A DNA stretch of 64,000 nucleotides. Source: Jaapia argillacea MUCL 33604 (taxonomy: Eukaryota > Basidiomycota > Agaricomycetes > Jaapiales > Jaapiaceae). The stretch is from contig KL197733.1 of the NCBI GenBank assembly GCA_000697665.1, positions 220,218 through 284,217 on the forward strand, given 5' to 3'. The position numbers and the translations under genes are program-made. The first letter of the stretch is position 1. The number at the start of each line of letters is the position of its first letter. Of this stretch, positions 56,736-64,000 are shown in pieces. The notes beneath the pieces are model-generated. The model was not told the origin of the DNA. It searched no databases and saw nothing but the letters and a program-made list of their open reading frames with translations.

Positions 56736-59021
56736 TCACTTCTTCCCCCGATTCCTCGTACTCTTCCTCCTCCCATACTCTCCATCATCCCCATCATCCT
56801 CCGAATCACTATCCCTCCTCCTCTTCCCCTTCCCTCTCCCATTAGAAGCCCTAGTCTTCCCCTTCCCCTTCTTCCCCTCGTCAACGTCTTCAATCAAAAT
56901 TTCCCCTTCGGTACCAGCTACAGCATTCACTATATACTCCCAACTAGCTCGTGCGATGGTCGTGTTCGCCCTGATATCTCGATACATCTTGCGGAGCTGC
57001 CATCGGAAATTATAGATTGACCGCGCTCGATCTTCGATAGTTGAAGGGTAGGAACGCATAATGTACAACAGAACACCTAGTAAGAACGCGTCGATTCAAT
57101 GGATAAAGGAATTGTCAGTTAGCAACCGCCAAGGTTCATAACCTTTGCAAAAGTCAAACCCACTCACCAATAAATACAAACTCAACAGGCGCAACCCTAT
57201 TCTCAATCTTCACAAAAGCCTGATTCAACCTCTTGGTCGTAGCAATCTCCCACATCTCCCTCAAAACCGCAGTAACATCCGTCTTAAAGTCCTCGTCAGG
57301 TTCTTCATTCTTCGACAGCCATTTCCTCATCTTCGCTTCCGTAACGCTTTCCCGCGTAGGTAAGGAAAAGCATAAGAATACTAGACCGGCGAGGTTATGA
57401 TAGTCGCGACCGCGTTTTTGGTCAAATTGGATAACGGAGGAGAGGCCGTCGTCTGAAGTTATGTAACGGGCTTGGAGTGAGGCTATCCAGGTTGCGTAGG
57501 GTGATGCTATGGCTTGAAGCTTTTCTAGATAGGTTATGTGCGGAATGTCAATTTGGCATCTTGGAACAGGACGAGGAAGGGGACGAACCTGCTGCTGTGA
57601 GTGTCATACCGAGCTGGACGCGTTGGAAGATTTCTCGTTCCATAGTCGCCGAGATACCATCGTATTCCACTAAGACGAAAGAATGATGGTTCAGACATTT
57701 GCCACATAAATGCAAGATGGTAGAGCGCTTACCGCAAGCTATGATCTTGTCAAAGAATTTCTTCTTATGATACTCGGGTATCTGCAGGCGTTCCTTCTTG
57801 AGAGTATCAGAAGACGTAAACCACCACTTCTTGCCCGTTACAACGTCCTTGTCTTACGACAGCAAAGGCAAACCATTAGGTCAAGTCACCCGCAAGCTAT
57901 TTAGGAGACGTACGTGGTATCTATTATGACCGAAATTCAGAACTTGAAGTCAAAAAGATGTAAGGGCATCGCAAGCTTACATGTCCATCTATGAACTTTT
58001 GTATCGAGGTCAACCTCTGCTTTCCGTCAACGCATACACGGACTTCTTCACCGTCTTGGTTGGTGATGGCGAACACTATTGGCGGGATCCAGAAATTTCG
58101 AAAAATCGAATCTATGAGGCCGGTTTGTTTGCTTTCTGGCCATACAACATCTGACAATGAAAATTTGTTTGTTAAGAATCTAATGCAAGGTGCTCGGAAG
58201 AACCTACCTCGTTGGTATGGTGGGTTCACGTCTATCAAACCTTCATGTATAAACGCTACATCGTAAATTCAACATCCTCACAAGACAAAAAACATCAAAC
58301 ATCTCAACTCACTGTGGACCGCCTTAGCAGTATACCTCTTCACCTTAGGCTCAGGCAACGGATCCCGAATCTCAAACCCATTAGGATTATCAATCTTCTC
58401 CAACTGGCCTTGAGCTTCTCGCTTTTTAAGTTCGGCATGAGTGAGTGTGAGTTGCGACTCGAGTGGATCGGGAGGCGGTTCATCTAGGTACCAATCTTCG
58501 TCGTCTTGGTCGTCGATGAGTTCGTCCAAGTCCGGTTCGGTGGATGATTTGGAGGTGGAGGGTTGTGGAGGGAGGGTTTGGAACTGTGGTTGCGATTGTT
58601 GGCTGGGGGGAGGTTGCGATTGGTGTCGGGAAGAGGGTTGGACTTGGGAGGGCGCGTTTGATTGACGTTGGTACTGTGCTTGGTTTGGAGGCGGATATTG
58701 GGTTTGGGATGGAGGCGGATACTGTGTTTGGGACGGAGGCTGATGTTGTGCTTGAGACGGAGGTGGATATTGTGACTGGGACGGAGGTTTGTATTGAGGC
58801 TGTGAAGCAGGTGGCTGGGATTGAGATGGAGGTTGGAATTGGGCTTGAGACTGCATCTGGAATTGTGACTGGGACGGAGGTGGATATTGGCTCTGAGCCG
58901 GGTTCTGGGTCTGAGGTTGGGGTGAGTGTGAATATCCAGGCTGTTGACGCTGTAGATCCGGGGGAGGTTGATACGGAATAAATGTAAAAGTGGGGGTCTG
59001 GGGTTCAGACTTTGGTACCAT
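56736..59021 (-). CDS. DUF262 (ParB/GmrSD-like) domain protein
   Basis: Eight exons (59021-58313, 58255-58208, 58150-57981, 57920-57914, 57852-57733, 57669-57589, 57524-57168, 57076-56736), 610 aa. The first 150 residues are a repetitive Gln/Pro/Ser tract built on SQ-x-QYPPP units. Then the DUF262 domain follows: INVNPPYQR-like DVNPPYQRDVVWP, IPPIVFAI, VCVDGKQRLTSIQKFIDGH with the DGxQRLT signature, and KKWWFT. A helical region (AAEKLQAIASPYATWI, YHNLAGLVFLCF) comes next, and a Lys/Arg-rich C-tail with KGKGKTRASNGRGKGKRRR. In bacteria this domain carries nuclease activity (GmrSD, DndB-like systems); the fungal role is unknown. The basic tail suggests nuclear location. Exon 4 is a 7-nt microexon (IPH junction). 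Confidence 0.9.
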
Positions 59022-59354
59022 GCCTTTCAGTTGCTGGGGACCTCAACTGTCGGGCTGCTCAGGGGCTGGATAGAGAAGTCAAGAAAGCTTGAAAACGAGC
59101 AAAAGACAAGGGGTCTCTTTGTGGTAGACTCCTAAGCAGAATATTGGCAAGAAAGGAGGAGGCCAAGGGCTTGCTCAAGTTCATGCAAAACAGGCTTCAA
59201 CTTGCAGCATGTTCTGCCACGTGGCTACTACTCCTGTGTTTGGACATGACCACAAACTTTACATTATGTAGGAAGAATCAATAATAAAAATGCAACAAAG
59301 AAACAGGGTGAAATGAAGTCCCAATGTTCATACATACAAAATGCACTCTATAAT
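59022..59354. other. Intergenic region
   Basis: 333 bp between the DUF262 and the CDF genes, both on the minus strand; no exon recognised. Confidence 0.35.
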
Positions 59355-61221
59355 TCAGTCCATCTTCCCATTCCTAACATCAACAGGGTTAAACTTCACT
59401 CTAACCTCCGCGACCTCCTTCCCCGCCTCCTTCAACGTTCGCGAAATCGATCCTTCTAACGATGAGGTCTCCTCAACGCTGAGCGTCCGCGGCACGTCTG
59501 CTGTCAGATCCACGAAGACGAGCGCTCCTGCACGTCTGGCTCGGATATTACGGATCGCCAGGATGCTACGTTCGACTCGATCTGATGGCGCGAGTAGATG
59601 TGATGGTGAGGGCGGATGAGATGAGGAATGGGTCGATGGAGAAACGAGTGGTGCCAGTGCCCTTGTGAGAGACGCTCGAGATTTCGATGACACGCTAGCG
59701 TCGGTGAGTTCTCCGAACGCTCCTCCAAGGATTGATAATCCCTGCTGCAAAATGACGACCGAAACAAGTAAACCTGAACCAAAACAAATTCAGCATCCCA
59801 ATCAAAAGAAAACGACATTCACACAACTTACCTCCCAATGGATCCAAAGGCAGCGCAGGGAACCACCAACTCCCCAAAATTGCCACAAGCGCCACCATAC
59901 TCGAATACGCATCACTTCGATGATGAACCGCATTCGCCAACAACACAGGGCTCTTCTCATCATCCGCAACTCTCTTCGTAGCCCTATACAACCACTCCTT
60001 CGTCACAATGCTAACAGCAGCGAACCAAGCTGCATTGGGGTCTAATGCGTGAACGTGTGCGTGTGCTGCTATTGGAGGAGCTGATGGAAGGTGTTGAGCT
60101 ACTCCTGTTACGACGTGTGCGACGGGACCTGGGGGTAGGGAAGCTGCCGTCTGCGAGAGGGCTTCGGCTAGGAGGTGGTAGGAATGGAATCCGATGCCCA
60201 GAGCTCCGCCGATCAGGAGTAGGGAAACGGTGGTGGTCCCGAGGGTTTCAAATTTGGAGAATCCGAAGGGGTATCGTTCTGATGGAGGCTTCCGTGAAAG
60301 TTTCCAACAGAAGAGTGTCACAAAGTCCCCGAGGAGATCTTCATATGGAAGAAGCGGATATCAGCAGGGTATAAATGGTCGAGAAGGGTGGTAGGTGGCT
60401 TACCACTGAGCGAATGGCCGGCATCGGCAAGTAATGAAGCAGAGTTCATGAACCACCCGGCAGCTCCTTTCGAAGCCGTTAACCCCACATTTGCGAATAA
60501 TCCAACAAGAGTTATTTGACTCCCTCGATCACCTAACACCCCAACCCACCACAAATGAACAGAAAATAAAATGAACGATGCATGAGTTCACGTTTCCAAT
60601 TTCATTAATAGAACTGAGAGCCACATACTCGTAGCTGGACATACCTCCACCTTTCAAAGCTTGCATCACCCTCTCCGCTCCAAAATCTCGCTCTTCGACT
60701 GAGTGTGTATGTGCACTGAATATTGAGTGCGAATGGGTGTGAGAATGGGTTCCGTTGGCGCTGCCATTGACAGCCTCGTGTGCATGATGTTCTTCGTGGT
60801 GCGCATCTCCATCCTCGTGTTTGTGTTCATGTCGGTTCTGAGGAAGTCCTGTACTCCCATTCGCGTTTCCATTCACCCGTACCGTTTCCTTCCCTTTCAC
60901 CTCCGTCGAAGAGTATGGCCGACGCGAGTTCATACAGAGCGAGTTCGATGATGAGGAAGGGGAGGTATTTGGGGCGATAGCAGTAGCAAGAATGACAGTG
61001 CGTCGGCGACAGTTTGAGCTGAAGTTATTCGATACGGTTGTCGCACAAGTGAAACCTCTGATTGGGCACGGGATAGTCGCGGCACTGCTCCGGGTGGAAA
61101 ATCGGGGTACCAACGGCGTATTGCACCTGCCAGCGAAGCGAATGGGTAAGGAGGAGGTAGAGGTGGTACCGACGGTGATATGCGTCCAACCACTCAAACA
61201 ATTAGGGCGATGTCCGAACAT
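59355..61221 (-). CDS. Cation diffusion facilitator, probably mitochondrial
   Basis: Four exons (61221-60645, 60532-60404, 60338-59832, 59773-59355), 543 aa. The N-terminal 110 residues are rich in Arg, Ser, Thr and Ala with almost no acidic residues, like a mitochondrial leader. A His-rich segment follows (EHKHEDGDAHHEEHHAHEA, THSHTHSHS). The CDF domain has the first metal site HSLSDLLGD in TM2 (ADAGHSLSD), ALGIGFHSYHLL, the second HHRSDAYSS motif in TM5, and a cytosolic C-terminal domain with VFVDLTADVPRTLSVEE. The double site (H-x3-D and H-x3-D) fits Zn or Fe/Mn transport; mitochondrial members such as yeast Mmt1/2 export iron. Metal choice cannot be told from sequence alone. Confidence 0.88.
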
Positions 61222-61578
61222 CAATACCTGGCGCTCTGAGAGCGCGACACGTCGCTCGCGGCCTGAAGGGAATTGAGGTGGCCGTAATGGGCGTCACTGG
61301 TTCCACGCAGGTTGGCGTTGGATTGTCAGAGAGCTTTACGGACATATGGCGTCTTTGCATTTTATTGTGAAACGTTGTAGAGGACGAACTGGCCCGGCGG
61401 ATGACAAAGGGGCCTGTGACGTTGTCTGGATCCCGGACGGATGTGCACTCCGCTCCGAACAACCCTCGCGAAGGGAGAAAAGGTTGCCAAAAGTACAACA
61501 TGTACAAGTTACAGGTGATCATCGATACATCGCGATGTTGCTTTTATGACGATACAAGAATACGGAGGAAGATAAAAA
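61222..61578. other. Intergenic region
   Basis: 357 bp between two minus-strand genes; no exon recognised. Confidence 0.35.
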
Positions 61579-63124
61579 TCACTCGGGTGGAAACAGGCCC
61601 TCAAGTAACTGCTCCACCTGGGGGAAGATGGGGTCATCCTTGCTGCCCAGTGCCCTCTCCGCAATCTTGGGAGCATCACTCCTCGGTACGTTGTACTGCG
61701 CAAGATCAGTCTTTAAACCCAGGTTCTCCACAAGACTACCACCAGTCAGAACAAGAAGGAAACAAGCGTGATAGAAACAAACTCACGTCGCAATTTCGGA
61801 TGCCAATTTCCGAACGTCTCCTTCGAGAGAGCCTGTAGACGACTGTCGGAGATGGAAAAGAGCACCAGCTAGCCATTCTTTGTCCTCCTTGGAAGCGACC
61901 TCGGCCTTGAGGTTAACAACTGGCGCGAGTGTCAAGCACTGGGTGATGAGTTCACATGTCAGGGACGTTGTCCAACTGCTGCATACATAGTTGTAAATAT
62001 AACAAACCGAAGTTATTCCGTGAGGGATGTGATAGGTTGCGCCTAGTTTATGCCCAAGGCCATGTGAAAGCCCCAACGCGCTTTGACCAACTTCAACGAC
62101 CATACTCGATAGAAACAAGGGCACGAACTGACCTTTGCATTTCCAATCTGATGGGCCACAAACTCATCCAAGACGCCAATTGAAGTTTCTGCCTAGCCTC
62201 GATATCATTTGGGTTGGCCCTGGATCGAGGCAAGTATTTGAACAGGTCTGCGATGGCGGCATAGCATAAGACCTTGACGGGAGGTGGAATGAGGGGTCTG
62301 TAAAGTGTTTCTATAGCGCATACAGCCCTCAAATTGGGTCCTTGACAACCATATACAACTATTACTCACCCACAGTGTGGTCGAGAGCACGGAGACCAGT
62401 TGATAGCCTGTGAACAAGATGTAAGTCGAAGTGAACTTCACTACCGCTGAGAATAACTCACCAGAGTCGTTCCGGTGTTGCTAGAGTCAACTGAGCATCG
62501 AGTATGATACCCGCAGGAGCCAACTCCTGGCGGCTAACAGCAACTTTATCGCCTTCGTCATTCGTAAATCCTGCTCCGACCTTTCGTCCCTCAATCAATG
62601 ATCATCAGAATCCAAACGTCAAAAGACTCACTGTGTACTCGGCCGCGCTCAAGGTAGTAGGAATAGCGATCTGCTTCGCAAATTCTCCACCCGATTCCTT
62701 CTGCAAATTCCATATTATTGCCTTGGAGGCATCGACGGGCGAGCCACCTCCAACTGAAACTATGAGGTCTGCACCGCATTCCTTGTATGCTTTGATACCA
62801 TTGCGGATCCCTGCGATAGGAGCGTGCTCGCCGATTTCGTAGAAGGTGGATCCGTAGGCGTTGTGTTGTTTGAGGATGTTCTCAACTGTCTTGACTACAT
62901 CGGTCTGCAAAGAGACAGGTTGAGGTAGGTGCTGGAAGGTTTCAACGAACCAGAAACGCTACCTTATGATACAATGACTTCCCCGTGACGATTAATGCTT
63001 TCTTTCCACCGAGGACAGAGAGCAATTTGGGCAGAGCGATCTCAACAGACCCGGGTCCATAATACACCCCTTTGAGGTCCGTGTAGGAGTATGATCCGTG
63101 GAGGTTCGTAGATGCATTCGACAT
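61579..63124 (-). CDS. Iron-type alcohol dehydrogenase / maleylacetate reductase
   Basis: Eight exons (63124-62963, 62904-62632, 62580-62462, 62407-62370, 62310-62133, 62080-62008, 61938-61787, 61735-61579), 383 aa. Residues 20-50 carry YYGPGSVEIALPKLLSVLGG and KKALIVTGKSL. The dinucleotide motif is VSVGGGSPVDASKAI and the following strand IAIPTTLSAAEYT. The metal-binding part has LRALDHTVE and GLSHGLGHKLGATYHIPHGI with the conserved His residues, but the usual Asp ligand region is altered compared with iron enzymes, as in maleylacetate reductases. These reduce maleylacetate to 3-oxoadipate in aromatic breakdown. The reaction is inferred from family only. One acceptor (exon 3, GACGAAAG) is weak. 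Confidence 0.87.
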
Positions 63125-63433
63125 TGTTTTCACCTCAGGGGGGGAGGGTCGCAGATGAACTTAGTCAACACGAAGGATACGACTACGGCGGGTCATAGAA
63201 AGATCAAGTGTTGCCTGTTCTTCGTCATCATGGCGTTGAGTCGGTAAGATCGGGCAGAAGTCGGCCGTTGACCAGAGGGTAAACTTATGACGAGGGGATG
63301 AATAGATCAAGCAGGCAGAAAAGGGCAGCGACGGTGAAGTTCATTGCAACATCCCCTTTACCAGTGGTCTCATCAAGGTTTGTGGGAAGGATCAGCGCTA
63401 GCCAGGATCATGTTAAGCAGGTCCTCGTACACG
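63125..63433. other. Divergent promoter region
   Basis: 309 bp between the starts of two divergent genes; no exon recognised. Confidence 0.35.
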
Positions 63434-64000
63434 ATGCCAACACGTTTTTTACGCAAGGCTCAAAGATACTTCAGCTCAACACCTTTCCCTCGTTCAGGAT
63501 CTACAGAACGCCCCCCATTCAACCCAGAACCGTCATTCAAATTCACTAGGTCACCTAACCCGAACTGGAAACTAGGACAAGGACTATCGTTGGAAGGAGT
63601 GGGCGCGAAAGAGTGGAAAGAGGATGAGGAGAAGGGGTGGAAGACGTGGGTAACTGACGATACTCCTCCTCAGTGAGTGCAGTTCTCCTCATGTCTCGGT
63701 GGCAATGGGAGGAGGGAAGACAAACGCATGGGAAGAGGGATAAGAGCTAACCAAGAACTTGGTTGGTACTTCGAAGGGATTGTTATCGACTCTTGACGAG
63801 TGCTATTGGGCCACGACCTATCGCGTTTGTCTCAACTTTGTCGGCAACTGGAGTCCCGAATCTGGCCCCCTTCAGGTGAGTAGAGTTGGTATCGCGAGAT
63901 GAAAGACGAATTGATTGTCGATGATAAAGCTACTTCAACATGGTCAGTCAAATTCATCGGAGAGTTTGCGTCAACGTACTCGCCGCTCATCGACCCCCCC
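63434..64000 (+). CDS. Flavin-reductase-like split-barrel protein, 3' end missing
   Basis: Exons 63434-63672, 63777-63875 and from 63930 on; the gene runs off the window. The start PTRFLRKAQRYFSSTPFPR looks like a mitochondrial leader. A Trp/Glu-rich linker (KEWKEDEEKGWKTWVTDDT) leads to CYRLLTSAIGPRPIAFVST, the beginning of the FMN-binding split barrel, then GVPNLAPFSYFNM, where flavin phosphate is bound in the family. In fungi such proteins (DIM6/NTAB type) are often single genes of unknown substrate. A GTCAGT donor after FNM at 63943 suggests another intron. Shared promoter with the iron-type dehydrogenase hints at co-regulation, but that is inference. Confidence 0.8.

Noticed and set aside
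58544-58981. 145-codon Val/Gly/Glu-rich plus-strand frame
   Set aside because: It is the complement of the Gln/Pro repeat region of the DUF262 gene.
1-64000. tRNA genes, CRISPR arrays and intact transposons
   Set aside because: No cloverleaf-like T-loop/anticodon pattern, spaced repeat array, transposase or reverse-transcriptase motif was found by eye.

Overview
The window is nuclear DNA of a filamentous basidiomycete, most likely an agaricomycete. Genes are close together and have many introns of about 50-60 nt with GT..AG ends. The protein set is fungal: Smr/DUF1771, Nha1-type antiporter, ornithine decarboxylase antizyme, SSL1, DCC1, small secreted cysteine-rich proteins. Gene models were built by hand from splice signals, phase and family knowledge, and every joined model was checked to keep frame. 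No RNA genes, prokaryotic features or intact transposons were recognised.

Left part (0-24.4 kb). A divergent pair of large genes of unknown function (582-4285 minus, 5595-7753 plus) is separated by about 1.3 kb that is mostly two minisatellite arrays. Three paralogous C2H2 zinc-finger genes follow (9.4-13.4 kb), then two unrelated short-chain dehydrogenases, an Smr-domain protein, the ODC antizyme with a recognisable +1 frameshift site, ribosomal protein uS5 (RPS2), and a paraoxonase/arylesterase-like protein.

Middle part (24.4-41.2 kb). This is a duplication-rich accessory island with two interleaved families. One is a four-exon family of unknown function, here called the HWxxxM family after a shared motif: three intact genes, two pseudogenes and two short fragments. 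The other is a set of three small secreted proteins with eight cysteines. Their upstream regions are duplicated too; one pair is arranged head to head, and a fourth upstream copy has lost its gene. The stretches between them are remnants or unexplained.

Right part (42.3-64 kb). This is an ordinary housekeeping block: Na+/H+ antiporter, a conserved fungal protein ending in a short WW..CGC/AGRTNP motif, a single-pass cysteine-rich membrane protein, TFIIH subunit SSL1, a NIPA-like magnesium transporter, a Tcp11-domain protein, cohesion protein DCC1, a DUF262 protein, a CDF metal transporter, an iron-type alcohol dehydrogenase and the start of a flavin-reductase-like protein cut by the window end.

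Most worth following: the antizyme recoding site, the HWxxxM family in all stages of decay, the secreted-protein cluster with its conserved upstream module, and the large divergent pair around the minisatellites.
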